64,000 bases of DNA, taken from NCBI RefSeq assembly GCF_027484365.1, contig NZ_JAIXTC010000018.1:198277-262276 (forward strand), given 5' to 3'. Of this stretch, positions 47,390-56,805 are shown one piece after another; position 1 is the stretch's first letter, and every line of letters starts with the position of its first letter. The stretch comes from Brevundimonas sp. (GTDB lineage: Bacteria > Pseudomonadota > Alphaproteobacteria > Caulobacterales > Caulobacteraceae). Both the position numbers and the translations under genes were made by a program. Below the pieces are notes generated by a model. The model searched no databases. It was not told the DNA's origin and saw only the letters and a program-made list of their open reading frames with translations.

Positions 47390-48406
47390 TCACGAAAGGC
47401 CCGCGATGGCCTCGATGACTTCATCCACCGCCGCTTCTTCGGTCGCCCAGGAACAGACGAAGCGCACCGACCCGTCGTCGAAGCGGTAACAGGCCCAGCC
47501 CAGGGCATTAAGCTTCGCATGGGCCTTGGCCGGCATCCGCACGAAGACGGCATTGGCCTCGACCGGGTGGGCCAGTGCATAGGGCGAGCGTGTGGCGATG
47601 CCGGCCGCCAGCCGCTGGGCCATCAGGTTGGCGTGGGCGGCACCGTCCTCCCAGGCGTTGCTCTCCAGCATGCCGAGGAAGGGCGCAGCGAGGAAGCGCG
47701 CCTTGGACGCGGTCTGGCCGGCCTGTTTGAGCCGGTTGTCGACCCGCCGGGCCAGAGACCGGTCGAACATCACGATGGCCTCGGTGCACAGGCCCCCGGC
47801 CTTGGCCCCGCCGAACACCAGCACATCGACGCCCAGACGCGCGATCTGGGTCAGGTCGAACCCTGCCGCCGCCGCGTTGGCCAGTCGCGCGCCGTCCAGA
47901 TGGACGCCATAGCCCCTCGCCTTCACCGGCTCGATCAGATGGCGCAGCTCTTCTTCGGTATAGACCGTGCCGTATTCCGTGGACTGGGTCAGCGACAGGG
48001 CGGCCGCCGGCTGGCGGTGCCCCACCTCCGGTTCGTCCAGCGCGGCCTCCAGCGCCTTCGGGTCGATCTTGCCCGACAGGCCCGGCTGGCCGATCAGGCC
48101 CACGCCCTGGCCGAAGAAGCCCGGCGCGCCGGTTTCGTCGGTGCAGACGTGGGCGGCGTTGTGGGCCAGCACGGCCTCATGCGGATAGGCCAGCATCGAC
48201 AGGGCGATGGCATTGGCCGCCGTGCCGGAGAACACGAACCGGATCTCGGCGTCCGCATCCAGCCTCTGGCGGATCTGGTCGGCCGCGCGGGCGGTGACGT
48301 CATCCGCCCCATAGGCCCGGGCGAACCCGGCATTGGCCTCGATCAGCGCCTGCAGGGCGGCGGGCGCCATGCCGGCCGTGTTGTCCGATCCAAAGTCATA
48401 GCGCAT
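47390..48406 (-). CDS. ltaE: Low-specificity L-threonine aldolase
   Basis: 338 aa PLP enzyme. FSGTAANAIALSMLA, HLDGARLANAAAAG and FGGAKAGGLCTEAIVMFD contain the cofactor-binding regions with the likely Schiff-base Lys in GGAKAGG. Cleaves L-threonine to glycine and acetaldehyde. Between an MscS gene and an ABC exporter; no clear operon beyond a 6-bp gap to the MscS gene. Confidence 0.9.
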   Translation of the reverse strand: MRYDFGSDNTAGMAPAALQALIEANAGFARAYGADDVTARAADQIRQRLDADAEIRFVFSGTAANAIALSMLAYPHEAVLAHNAAHVCTDETGAPGFFGQGVGLIGQPGLSGKIDPKALEAALDEPEVGHRQPAAALSLTQSTEYGTVYTEEELRHLIEPVKARGYGVHLDGARLANAAAAGFDLTQIARLGVDVLVFGGAKAGGLCTEAIVMFDRSLARRVDNRLKQAGQTASKARFLAAPFLGMLESNAWEDGAAHANLMAQRLAAGIATRSPYALAHPVEANAVFVRMPAKAHAKLNALGWACYRFDDGSVRFVCSWATEEAAVDEVIEAIAGLS

Positions 48407-48412
48407 CGCGGA

Positions 48413-49402
48413 TCAGGCCTCGTTCTGGTCGTCGTCGGGGTGGGTCTGGAAGCCGGCGCTGCGGGGATTCGACCGGCCGCGCAAACGGCGTTGGCCCTCG
48501 GCCCCCATCGGCATGGGCACGTCCTCGTCGCCATAGGGCACGGCGACCTGATGCGGGAACGGAATCTCGATCCCGGCGGAGTCCAGGGCCTCCTTCGCGG
48601 CCTGGAAGACGTCCGCCCGGGCCTGCCAGTAGTCGTCGGACGTCGCCCAGGCCGCCAGGGTCATCTCGACCGAACTGTCCAGCAGGTCGGTCACCCCGGC
48701 CCAGGGCGCCGGATCCGGCAGGACCGCCTCGATGCTCGACGCCGCACGCACCAGGGCCTCACGGGCGGTATTCAGATTGTCGCGGTAGCCGACGCTGATC
48801 TTCAGCTCCATCCGGCGCGTCTTCTGGCCCGACAGGTTCAGGATGATGTCGCCGAACACCTTCCCGTTCGGAGCCATGATCTTCACATTGTTGGCGTCCG
48901 AAAGCTGGGTGAAGAACAGGTCCAGCCGCTGCACCTGGCCGACATTGCCGCCGATGTTGACCAGATCGCCGACCCTGTAGGGCCGCAGCACCAGCAGCAT
49001 CACGCCCGCCGCCACGTTGGACAGCGTACCCTGCAAAGCCAGACCCACGGCCAGTGATGCCGCCCCCAGCACGGCGATGATCGAGGTCGTCTGCACACCC
49101 AGCCGCTGCAGGACGGCGATGAAGCCGATCAGGAAGACGAGGACCCGCACCACCTGGACGGCAAAGCTGAGCACCGTCGGGTCGTGACGGAACCCGCGTA
49201 CGCGGCCGAGGGCCTTGCGGGTGGCCGACGACGCCCAACGCGCCGCGAACACCGTAGCGACGAGGATGATCAGGGCGACCAGAAGATTGACTGCGAAGTC
49301 GCCCGCGATCTGGGTCAGTTTGGCCAGCATCACCGTATCGATGGCGACGGCCTGCTGTCCGGTGGCGATGAGGGTTTCGAGAGGGTCGGCTCTGGAAGTC
49401 AT
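48413..49402 (-). CDS. Small-conductance mechanosensitive channel family protein
   Basis: 329 aa MscS family. Three N-terminal membrane helices, then the pore-lining helix AASLAVGLALQGTLSNVAAG and the beta domain with YRVGDLVNIGGNVGQVQRL. Opens under membrane tension to release osmolytes. Cytoplasmic C-terminal cage present. Confidence 0.9.
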   Translation of the reverse strand: MTSRADPLETLIATGQQAVAIDTVMLAKLTQIAGDFAVNLLVALIILVATVFAARWASSATRKALGRVRGFRHDPTVLSFAVQVVRVLVFLIGFIAVLQRLGVQTTSIIAVLGAASLAVGLALQGTLSNVAAGVMLLVLRPYRVGDLVNIGGNVGQVQRLDLFFTQLSDANNVKIMAPNGKVFGDIILNLSGQKTRRMELKISVGYRDNLNTAREALVRAASSIEAVLPDPAPWAGVTDLLDSSVEMTLAAWATSDDYWQARADVFQAAKEALDSAGIEIPFPHQVAVPYGDEDVPMPMGAEGQRRLRGRSNPRSAGFQTHPDDDQNEA

Positions 49403-49448
49403 GAGCGGGGTCTAACGCCTCAGGTGCGATTTGGAACCCCGCCTGGTC

Positions 49449-51140
49449 CTAGGCCGATCTGGCCACCCGCCCCCCGCCGCCCTCAAGTGAGTCGAGAAGG
49501 TCCATCACGTCGTCGAGCGTATTGGCTTCCCGCGCCGGCTTGTCCCAGCGGATGCGGCTGACGCGCGGAAACCGCATGGCCACGCCTGACTTGTGCCGCG
49601 GCGACCGCTGCAGGCCTTCGAAAGCGATCTCCAGAACCAGGCCGAAATCCCGGTCGGCCCTGACCGACCGCACCGGGCCGAACCGTTCCACCGTGTGATC
49701 GCGCACGAATTTGTCGAGCTGTTTCAACTCCTCGTCGGTAAAGCCGAAATAGGCCTTACCCACCGGCGTCAGCGTTCCATCGGAGGTCCAGACCCCGAAG
49801 GTGAAGTCGGAATAGAAGCTGGACCGTTTCCCGTGCCCGCGCTGGGCGTACATCATCACACAGTCGACGATGTGCGGATCGCGCTTCCACTTGAACCACG
49901 GCCCCTTCGGACGCCCGGCGACATAGGGACTGTCCCAGCGCTTGAGCATCAACCCTTCGGCCGCCGCCCCCACCGGCGGGTCCGCGCGCAGGACGCCAAG
50001 GCCTTCCCAACCGTCGAAATCGACCACGGGCGACAGATGCAGGCGTTCGCCCGCATGCGCCGCCACAACCGCCTCGAGCCGCGCCCGACGCGCCTTGAGC
50101 GGCAGACCGCGCAGGTCCTCACCGGCCTCGCCCAGAAGATCGTAGGCATAGAGGGATGCCGGATAGGCGGCCATCAGCTTCGCATCCACGGTCTTGCGGT
50201 TCAGCCGCTGCTGCAGGTCCCCGAACGGCGCGACCGCATCGTCGCGAACCACCAGCAACTCCCCGTCGATCGCCCCCTCGAAGGTCAGGGCGTTCATCAG
50301 GTCGGGGAAGGCATGGGTGATCTCGTCCCCATGCCGGGAATAGAGCCGCGCCACGCCATCCTCGCGCACCGCCTGAACCCGGATGCCGTCCCATTTCCAT
50401 TCGGCGGCATAGTCGGCGGGATCGAGCCTGTCGAAATCCACCGCCTCGTCGATGGCGACCGCCAGCATGACCTGCCGGAACCGGCCCGGCGACTCGGTGT
50501 CCGGGTGTTCCGCCCGCCCCTCGACCCAGGCAAACAGTTCGGCGAAGGGCGGCTTCACCGCATGCCAGACCTCGACGATGTCGGCGGCGGTCAGCGGCTC
50601 CAGCCCCGTCGTCCCCTCCCCGCCCTCCGGCGCCGGCGCTTCAGTGACCGTTTCCGGCCGCATCATGGCGACCGCCGTACGCGCCAGCTGCGCCGAGAGT
50701 CCGACCCGCATCCCGCCGGTCACCAGCTTCAGCAACGCCCAGCGTCCCTTGGGCGCCAGGGCGTCCAGCCAACCCTCGATCAGCCCCTGGACCTCGCCTC
50801 GCTTCGCCTTGGCAAGGGCATCGACCACCTCGCCCAGTTCCGGTTCCCGATTCGGTCGGTACGCCGGATCGGTCGGCCAGATCAGGGCGACCGTCTCCGC
50901 CAGATCCCCGACATAGTCATAGGACCAGCCGAACAGGACCGGATCGACCCGGGCCTCCACGGCCTTCCTGATCATGGCCGGCTTGGCGGAGTCGAACACC
51001 AGCTCGCCGGTCAGGGCCGCCAGGGCCCAGCCCCGATCGGGATCGCGGGTGGCGCGCAGATAGTCCCTCAGCAAGACCAGCTTGGCGTTCCTCGACCCGG
51101 TCAACGCCAGGCGGTCCAGCAGTTCGGCAAAAGCGCGCAT
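49449..51140 (-). CDS. ATP-dependent DNA ligase (cisplatin damage response type)
   Basis: 563 aa. N-terminal DNA-binding domain, then nucleotidyltransferase motif I EWKWDGIR with Lys near residue 249, IDGELLVVRD, GLMLKRWDSPYVAGRP and an OB-fold. Matches the TIGR04120 ligase family. This family usually travels with a ligase-associated exonuclease and Lhr-like helicase; here neither is present: upstream is a terminator and RcnB gene. So it appears to be an orphan copy. Confidence 0.88.
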   Translation of the reverse strand: MRAFAELLDRLALTGSRNAKLVLLRDYLRATRDPDRGWALAALTGELVFDSAKPAMIRKAVEARVDPVLFGWSYDYVGDLAETVALIWPTDPAYRPNREPELGEVVDALAKAKRGEVQGLIEGWLDALAPKGRWALLKLVTGGMRVGLSAQLARTAVAMMRPETVTEAPAPEGGEGTTGLEPLTAADIVEVWHAVKPPFAELFAWVEGRAEHPDTESPGRFRQVMLAVAIDEAVDFDRLDPADYAAEWKWDGIRVQAVREDGVARLYSRHGDEITHAFPDLMNALTFEGAIDGELLVVRDDAVAPFGDLQQRLNRKTVDAKLMAAYPASLYAYDLLGEAGEDLRGLPLKARRARLEAVVAAHAGERLHLSPVVDFDGWEGLGVLRADPPVGAAAEGLMLKRWDSPYVAGRPKGPWFKWKRDPHIVDCVMMYAQRGHGKRSSFYSDFTFGVWTSDGTLTPVGKAYFGFTDEELKQLDKFVRDHTVERFGPVRSVRADRDFGLVLEIAFEGLQRSPRHKSGVAMRFPRVSRIRWDKPAREANTLDDVMDLLDSLEGGGGRVARSA

Positions 51141-51180
51141 TCAACCTCGTGACGGCAGGACCGCCATCAAACGCGAAAAC

Positions 51181-51204
51181 GCCCCGGAGGTCTCCCTCCG
51201 GGGC
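51181..51204 (-). terminator. Rho-independent terminator of the RcnB-like gene
   Basis: On the minus strand GCCCCGGAGG (51204-51195) pairs perfectly over 10 bp with CCTCCGGGGC (51190-51181), loop GAGA, followed by GTTTTC. Lies 24 bp after the RcnB stop. Confidence 0.85.
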
Positions 51205-51228
51205 GAAGCTTTCGGCGCGGACCTGTTC

Positions 51229-51732
51229 CTAGTTGAACAGCCCGGCGACAACCGCGGTGATCAGACCCCCGGCGACGGCGGCGAGGACCACGTCATTGCC
51301 GCTGCGGACATAGTGGTATCCGCGGGGCGGCGCGCGCAGGCCGTAACGGCTGTAGTCGTTCACGACATAGCCGCGCGAATAGTAGCTGGGGATCCGCTGG
51401 CCATAGCTCCACTGCCTGACCTGATAGCCGCGCGGCGGGCTGTAGCGGCCGGCGTTGTAGCGACGCTCCGACCGCTGCCAGCGGTCGTAGGCCCGGACGT
51501 CCTGACGATATTCGCGACGGTCGTCACGGTTGTCCTGGCGCCATTCCTGACGGTCGTCACGACGGTCCAAGCGATCGTCACGGCGATCATCGCGGCGATC
51601 GTCACGACGGTCCTGACGCTGCTCCTGGCGGTCGTTGCGCTCGTAGCGCGACTGCGCGTCGGCGGCCGAGGCGACGCCCATGGAGCCGGCGGCGATCAGG
51701 GCGGCCAGGGCGGCTGTGGTGAATGTCTTCAC
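51229..51732 (-). CDS. RcnB-family periplasmic protein with Asp/Arg repeats
   Basis: 167 aa from GTG 51732 (AGGAGAGTTCGCC upstream). Signal peptide MKTFTTAALAALIAAGSMGVASA. A strongly repetitive RDDRRDDR region (about residues 35-75), then the RcnB-like domain SYYSRGYVVNDYSRYGL and RGYHYVRSGNDVVLAAVA. RcnB in E. coli is a periplasmic protein linked to nickel/cobalt homeostasis; no efflux gene adjoins. Followed by a strong terminator. Confidence 0.8.
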   Translation of the reverse strand: MKTFTTAALAALIAAGSMGVASAADAQSRYERNDRQEQRQDRRDDRRDDRRDDRLDRRDDRQEWRQDNRDDRREYRQDVRAYDRWQRSERRYNAGRYSPPRGYQVRQWSYGQRIPSYYSRGYVVNDYSRYGLRAPPRGYHYVRSGNDVVLAAVAGGLITAVVAGLFN

Positions 51733-51826
51733 GGCGAACTCTCCTAATGGTCGGGGACTTCCGACTTGCCCCCACACTAGAAGTCCGCGTTTGAGCCGCG
51801 TCTGAACGACGCCGCTCACCCGAGGT

Positions 51827-53653
51827 TCATGCAGCCGCCGCGGTTTCGCCCGTTTCGGACGGCGACCGCAGACCGGACCGGCCGCCGCGCACGCGCTGCA
51901 TCAGCTGGGCCAGGGCGGCGAAGTCGATCGGCTTGTTCAGATAGGCGTCCGCCCCGGCTTCCAGGCCCGCCGCGTGGTCCTCGTTCCGCGCCGAGGCGGA
52001 CAGGACGGCGATCGGCGTCTCGGCGTTCAAGCCGCGGGTGCGGATCAGACGGGTCGCGCTCAGGCCGTCCATGACCGGCATGTTGACGTCCATGATGACC
52101 AGGTCGAACCGTTGCTGGCTCGCCATATCGACGGCGATCTGGCCATTCTCGGCCGTGGCGACGCAATGGCCCGCAGAGCCCAGCCAGGCCTCCAGGATCA
52201 TGCGGTTCACCGGGTGATCCTCGACCACCAGCACGTTCAGGCTCTCCCCGTCGCCGACCTCGGCGTCGATGGCCTCCGCCTCGATCACCGCGTCCCATTC
52301 GACCACGTCCGCCTCGACCATGAGGGTGAAGGTCGATCCCCGGCCGACCGCGGAGGTCACCGTGATGTCGCCGCCCATGATGTTGGCCATACGCCGCGCG
52401 ATGGTCAGGCCCAGACCCGTGCCGCCGAACCGGCGCGTCGACGAGGCGTCGGCCTGGGTGAAGGGCTGGAACAGGCGTTCGAGATCGGCCTCGGCGATGC
52501 CCGAGCCACTGTCGGTCACCGAGAAGGCGAAGCCCACGCGGCGGTCGTTGATCCGGGTCGATTCGGTACGGAACTCGATGACGCCGGCGTCGGTGAACTT
52601 CACGGCGTTCGACAGCAGGTTCTGGAGCACCTGGCAGACGCGCAGGGGATCACCCTTCACCACCGCCGGGGTTTCGCCGACGAAGGTGGAGCGGAATTCC
52701 AGCCCCTTGGCCTCGGCCTGGGCCGCGAACGGTCCCGTAACGCGGCGATGCAGATCATCGAGCGAAACGTCGATGATCTCGAACGTCATCTTGCCGGCCT
52801 CGATCTTGGTCATGTCGAGGATGTCGTTGAGCAGGCTCAGCAGGTTGTCGCCCGAGTTGCGGATGATCGACAGATACTCCCGCTGCGTGGCCTCCAGGCG
52901 GGTCGCGCCGAGCAGCTGGGCCGCGCCCAGCACCCCGTTCATCGGCGTGCGCAGCTCGTGCGAGATGACGCCGAGGAAGTTCGACTTGGCCTGGTTGGCG
53001 GCGTCGGCCTTGTCGCGAGCGCCCTGGAGCTCCTCGATCAGGTGGGCCTGATGCTCCTGGAAGGCGCGAATCCGCTCCTCGCGGAGCATGGTCATCGTCA
53101 CCAGCACGAACATGCCGGCCGAGGTGAAGGGCATGATGGCCAGGAAGGGCCAGAACAGCGGCCCGCCCCACAGGCTGGCCGCGATGATCAGCGCCACCAC
53201 CGTATAGGGCGACGAGATCACGATCGCCTGTTTCGGCGAGCTTCTAAGCTGGGCGAAGACGAGCACATAGCCGCTGACCAGAAGGGCCACGGCCAGGGGC
53301 TGTCCGAACGGATGGGGCGAGAACCAGGCCATAAGCGGGGCGGAGGCCCAGGCTGCGGTGGTCACAGTGGCGACGGCGGGGAACAGCAGGCCCCAGCCCG
53401 CATCGACCCGGCCGGCCATGCTCTTTTCGAACTTGCCGCGGATGGCTCCGGCGCCGATCGTGCCGATGAACCAGACGAGACCCTGGACCCAGCCGACGGT
53501 GCCCAGCAGGCCGATCGCCCAACTGCCGATGATGACGTAACGCAGATACTGGGTCTGCAGAATCGCGGTCAGGGCCTGCGCGGCCTCGCTGGCGCTGACT
53601 CCCGCCGACCGACCCGAGTCGAGGCTTTTGCCGATGTCCTCGGATCCGACCAT
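51827..53653 (-). CDS. Membrane-bound hybrid histidine kinase
   Basis: 608 aa. Five or six N-terminal membrane helices (roughly residues 25-190), HisKA with His near 232 (SHELRTPMNGVLGAAQLL), ATPase domain with GSGIAEADLERLFQPF and RFGGTGLGLTIAR, then a C-terminal receiver with phosphoacceptor near D522 (LVIMDVNMPVMDG). Such hybrids pass phosphate through a separate HPt protein; none is adjacent. Signal sensed unknown. ATG 53653. Confidence 0.88.
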   Translation of the reverse strand: MVGSEDIGKSLDSGRSAGVSASEAAQALTAILQTQYLRYVIIGSWAIGLLGTVGWVQGLVWFIGTIGAGAIRGKFEKSMAGRVDAGWGLLFPAVATVTTAAWASAPLMAWFSPHPFGQPLAVALLVSGYVLVFAQLRSSPKQAIVISSPYTVVALIIAASLWGGPLFWPFLAIMPFTSAGMFVLVTMTMLREERIRAFQEHQAHLIEELQGARDKADAANQAKSNFLGVISHELRTPMNGVLGAAQLLGATRLEATQREYLSIIRNSGDNLLSLLNDILDMTKIEAGKMTFEIIDVSLDDLHRRVTGPFAAQAEAKGLEFRSTFVGETPAVVKGDPLRVCQVLQNLLSNAVKFTDAGVIEFRTESTRINDRRVGFAFSVTDSGSGIAEADLERLFQPFTQADASSTRRFGGTGLGLTIARRMANIMGGDITVTSAVGRGSTFTLMVEADVVEWDAVIEAEAIDAEVGDGESLNVLVVEDHPVNRMILEAWLGSAGHCVATAENGQIAVDMASQQRFDLVIMDVNMPVMDGLSATRLIRTRGLNAETPIAVLSASARNEDHAAGLEAGADAYLNKPIDFAALAQLMQRVRGGRSGLRSPSETGETAAAA

Positions 53654-53732
53654 ACGTCCCCCAACGTCCTAAAAACGAACCAAGGTGACGCTATGACGAA
53701 CCTTCTAAGACGAGGTGAACGCTGATTTTTCC

Positions 53733-54032
53733 TCAATCCCCGGTTTCATCGGGGGTTTGGGCCCTGATCGACAGGGCATGGACCGGCCCGGCCAGCTCCT
53801 GCGCCAGCACGGCGTTGACCGCCCGCTGCCTTTGCACCCGCCCGACGCCCGCAAAGGCCTCTGACACGATGGTCAGGTTGAAGTGGCTTTCGCCGCCGGG
53901 CCGGGCGTCCATTCCGCCTTCATGATGGTGTCCGGCATGCCTTGCGCTGTCGTCTTCGAGCTCCAGCCGTGTCGGCTGGAACGCAGCCATGAGTTTTTCC
54001 CGCATAATCGACGCGATGGGGCCTTCCGGCAT
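53733..54032 (-). CDS. BolA-family protein
   Basis: 99 aa from ATG 54032 (AAGGAAACCCAG upstream). BolA-fold region: IMREKLMAAFQPTRLELEDD, the conserved His in HHHEGG, GESHFNLTIVSEAF and QRAVNAVLAQEL. BolA proteins partner monothiol glutaredoxins for Fe-S cluster traffic. Divergent from the J-domain gene at 54078. Confidence 0.9.
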   Translation of the reverse strand: MPEGPIASIMREKLMAAFQPTRLELEDDSARHAGHHHEGGMDARPGGESHFNLTIVSEAFAGVGRVQRQRAVNAVLAQELAGPVHALSIRAQTPDETGD

Positions 54033-54042
54033 CTGGGTTTCC

Positions 54043-54070
54043 TTGATGGTGACCAATTCGACCCTACACT
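54043..54070 (+). promoter_or_regulatory. Candidate sigma-70 promoter of the J-domain gene
   Basis: TTGATG (54043-54048), 16-bp spacer, TACACT (54065-54070), 7 bp before the ATG at 54078, so the message would be almost leaderless. It overlaps the bolA start on the other strand. Confidence 0.35.
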
Positions 54071-54077
54071 GGGGTCA

Positions 54078-54752
54078 ATGCCAGCGTCATTCGATTACAA
54101 GCCCCGTTTCAAGGACATGCGGATCAAGCCGCCCAAGGCCGGCGAAGCCGCCGAGGCCGAGGCCGATGTCCTGCGCCTCAAGCCCGGCGAAAAGCCGTGC
54201 GACTGGCCCGACTGCACCAAGGCCGCCACGGCCAAGGCTCCCAAGTCGCGCGAGCGGCTGAACGACTTCTATGAATTCTGCCAGTCGCACGCGGGCGAGT
54301 ACAACAAGGGCTGGAATTTCTACGCCGGCATGAACGAGGCCCAGGTCCGCGCGGCCCAGGAAAACGAGGCCATGACCGGCGGCCGTCCCACCTGGGAGAT
54401 GAAGGCCGGAAAGAACTCCCGGGAGGCCGCCGCCTTCGCCTCCAAGATGGGCACCGCCAACACCACCGGCGCCGGCTCCTGGCAGGACAGTTTCGGCCTG
54501 TTCGGCCGCCGTGTCCGTGAACAGGCGGTGCGCGAGGAAGAAGGCCTGCGAATCGGCAAGCTGGAACGCCAGGCCCTGGCCGACCTCGACCTCGACCTGC
54601 GCACCGACAAGCCGGGCATCAAGGCGCGCTATCACGAGCTGCTGAAACGCTTCCACCCCGACCTGAACCAGGGCGACCGGGGCGCGGAAGCCAAGCTCCA
54701 GCGCGTCATCAAGGCCTACAAGACGCTGAAAAAGGCGGGCCTGGCCGCCTGA
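54078..54752 (+). CDS. J-domain (DnaJ-like) protein
   Basis: 224 aa with a C-terminal J domain: LLKRFHPDLNQGDRGAEAKLQ contains the essential HPD, followed by VIKAYKTLKKAG. The N-terminal half has a CDWPDC patch and NDFYEFCQSHAGEYNKGWNF, typical of the alphaproteobacterial small J proteins near bolA and cobS. Stimulates a Hsp70 partner not present here. ATG 54078; no good upstream alternative. Confidence 0.88.
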   Translation: MPASFDYKPRFKDMRIKPPKAGEAAEAEADVLRLKPGEKPCDWPDCTKAATAKAPKSRERLNDFYEFCQSHAGEYNKGWNFYAGMNEAQVRAAQENEAMTGGRPTWEMKAGKNSREAAAFASKMGTANTTGAGSWQDSFGLFGRRVREQAVREEEGLRIGKLERQALADLDLDLRTDKPGIKARYHELLKRFHPDLNQGDRGAEAKLQRVIKAYKTLKKAGLAA

Positions 54753-54815
54753 CGCCCCTCTCCCGCAAGCAGAGGGAATGACTATCTATGGCTCCCCACA
54801 TCCAGGAGCTTGCCG

Positions 54816-55244
54816 ATGAACATTCTCTACAAGGCCCACGCCGTTTCCACCGGCGGCGGTCGCGACGAAGGCCGTTCGACCACCGACGACGGCAAGATCG
54901 ACGTCCTGCTGTCTCTTCCGGCCGAGATGGGCGGCAAGGGCGGCGCGGGCACCAATCCGGAACAGCTGTTCGCCGCCGGTTATGCCGCCTGCTACATGGG
55001 CGCCCTGCGTCTGGTCTCGGGCAAGGCGGGCACGCCGGTCGGTCCGGACACGAAGATCCACACCGCCGTCGGCATCGGCCCGAACACGCGCGGCGAAGGC
55101 TTCAACCTCGACATCGCCATCAAGGTCACCGACCACGGCCTCGACAAGGCGATCATCGACGCCCTGATCGAGGCGGCCCATCAGGTCTGCCCCTATTCCA
55201 ACGCCACCCGCGGCAACGTCGACGTGGACCTGTCGGCGGAATAA
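54816..55244 (+). CDS. ohr: Organic hydroperoxide resistance protein (Ohr/OsmC family)
   Basis: 142 aa from ATG 54816 (AGGAGCTTGCCG upstream). Redox Cys pair in AAGYAACYMGAL and AAHQVCPYSNATRGN, and TNPEQLFAAGYA. Thiol-dependent peroxidase that reduces organic hydroperoxides. No OhrR repressor gene is adjacent. Confidence 0.93.
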   Translation: MNILYKAHAVSTGGGRDEGRSTTDDGKIDVLLSLPAEMGGKGGAGTNPEQLFAAGYAACYMGALRLVSGKAGTPVGPDTKIHTAVGIGPNTRGEGFNLDIAIKVTDHGLDKAIIDALIEAAHQVCPYSNATRGNVDVDLSAE

Positions 55245-55303
55245 CTGACGCGCCGGGCCGCGCGCGTGTTGAGCCGCGCGCGCGGCGCCTCTAGATGAGG
55301 CTC

Positions 55304-56308
55304 ATGTCTTCCCCCCTCGACGCGACCCCCGATCCGCTGCTGACGTTCGAACCCCACCGCAAGGTCTCCGTGCGAGAGATCTTCGGCATCGATTCCGACA
55401 TGATCGTGCCGGTCTTCGACACGGTCGACAGCCATGTGCCCGAGGCCGATCCGGCCTACCGGTTCGATCCGCAGACGACCCTGGCCATCTGCGCCGGCTT
55501 CGCCTTCGACCGTCGCGTCATGGTCCAGGGCTATCACGGCACCGGCAAGTCGACCCATATCGAACAGGTCGCGGCCAGGCTGAACTGGCCGACCATCCGG
55601 GTGAACCTGGACAGCCACGTCAGCCGTATCGACCTGGTCGGCAAGGACGCCATCGTCCTGAAGGACGGCAAACAGATCACCGAGTTCCGCGAGGGCATGC
55701 TGCCTTGGGCCCTGCAACGCCCGATCGCTCTGTGCTTCGACGAATACGACGCCGGTCGCCCCGATGTGATGTTCGTCATCCAGCGCGTGCTGGAGGCCCA
55801 GGGGCGTCTGACCCTGCTGGACCAGAACCGCGTCATCCGCCCCAACAAATGGTTCCGCCTGTTCGCCACGACCAACACCATCGGTCTGGGCGACACCTCG
55901 GGCCTGTATCACGGCACCCAGCAGATCAATCAGGGTCAGATGGACCGCTGGAACATCGTCACCACCCTGAACTACCTCGACCACGACGTGGAAGCCGACA
56001 TCGTCGCCGCCAAGGCACCCGAGTGGAACACCGCCGACGGCAAGCGCGCCATCGCCGCCATGGTCCGCGTCGCCGACATGACCCGCAACGCCTTCATGAA
56101 CGGCGACATCTCCACCGTCATGAGCCCCCGCACCGTCATCACCTGGGCCCAGAACGCGACGATCTTCGGCGGCGACCTCGGGTTGAGCTTCCGCCTGACC
56201 TTCCTCAACAAGTGCGACGAGCTGGAACGTCCGACCATCGCGGAGTTCTACCAGCGGGCGTTCGGGGAAGACTTGCCGGAGGCGGCGACCCGGGTGAAGG
56301 TGGGGTAA
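55304..56308 (+). CDS. cobS: Cobaltochelatase subunit CobS
   Basis: 334 aa AAA+ ATPase. Walker [14 protein letters not shown], Walker [16 protein letters not shown], sensor [20 protein letters not shown]. Together with CobT and CobN inserts cobalt into hydrogenobyrinate diamide in aerobic B12 synthesis. In related genomes cobT follows; here the next gene is an unrelated 149-aa protein and no CobT lies in the window, so the partner must be elsewhere or absent. Confidence 0.93.
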   Translation: MSSPLDATPDPLLTFEPHRKVSVREIFGIDSDMIVPVFDTVDSHVPEADPAYRFDPQTTLAICAGFAFDRRVMVQGYHGTGKSTHIEQVAARLNWPTIRVNLDSHVSRIDLVGKDAIVLKDGKQITEFREGMLPWALQRPIALCFDEYDAGRPDVMFVIQRVLEAQGRLTLLDQNRVIRPNKWFRLFATTNTIGLGDTSGLYHGTQQINQGQMDRWNIVTTLNYLDHDVEADIVAAKAPEWNTADGKRAIAAMVRVADMTRNAFMNGDISTVMSPRTVITWAQNATIFGGDLGLSFRLTFLNKCDELERPTIAEFYQRAFGEDLPEAATRVKVG

Positions 56309-56329
56309 CGATTCTTCTTGGGGTTGAGC

Positions 56330-56779
56330 ATGCTGATCGTCGGACTCGCGATTCTGGCGATCGCCGCGGACCCTCAGACCCCGCGCCCGACGGACGAGGC
56401 CCTTCTCTCGCGGGTTAGTGAGCGTATCCCCGGTGCCGAGGTCCTGGAATTCCATGACCGTCCGATGCCGGAGGGACTTCCCGGTGCCAAGGCCCTTTGT
56501 GGCATCGCCATGATCGACGGCGGGCCGCAACCATTCTTCATCTACACCCTCTGGCGAGAACCCGGCTGGGAGGATGGAAACCGATGGAGCACAACCGTCA
56601 GGGCTCCTGGTTCGGCCGAAGCGACCGTCGAAAACAACTCCGAACGCCGAGCCGTAAACACCGCCTGTCCAGGGCTGGTCGCGCCTCTGGATGTTGACTG
56701 GCCGACGGCCTTGCCCCGTGGCTACGGCGTGGTCCGATCGACGGACCGACTGAACGCGGAGGGCCGCGTTATCCAGTGA
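56330..56779 (+). CDS. Exported hypothetical protein, 149 aa
   Basis: From ATG 56330: hydrophobic MLIVGLAILAIAADPQT signal-like N-terminus, then a small domain with two Cys (AKALCGIAMID and NTACPGL) and FIYTLWREPGWEDG. Family not recognised. Lies 22 bp downstream of cobS in the place where cobT might be expected; it converges with the DUF2239 gene. Confidence 0.6.
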   Translation: MLIVGLAILAIAADPQTPRPTDEALLSRVSERIPGAEVLEFHDRPMPEGLPGAKALCGIAMIDGGPQPFFIYTLWREPGWEDGNRWSTTVRAPGSAEATVENNSERRAVNTACPGLVAPLDVDWPTALPRGYGVVRSTDRLNAEGRVIQ

Positions 56780-56805
56780 TCGTGGCTAAGGTGCGGTGTT
56801 GGGGG

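Noticed and set aside
45554..49057. 1167-codon open frame on the plus strand
   Set aside because: It lies opposite three well-supported minus-strand genes (Atm1-type ABC exporter, ltaE, MscS). Its Arg/His/Gly/Gln-rich composition is that of a GC-codon shadow and it has no recognisable motif.
51974..53725. 583-codon open frame on the plus strand
   Set aside because: Antisense to the hybrid histidine kinase; composition typical of a shadow frame.
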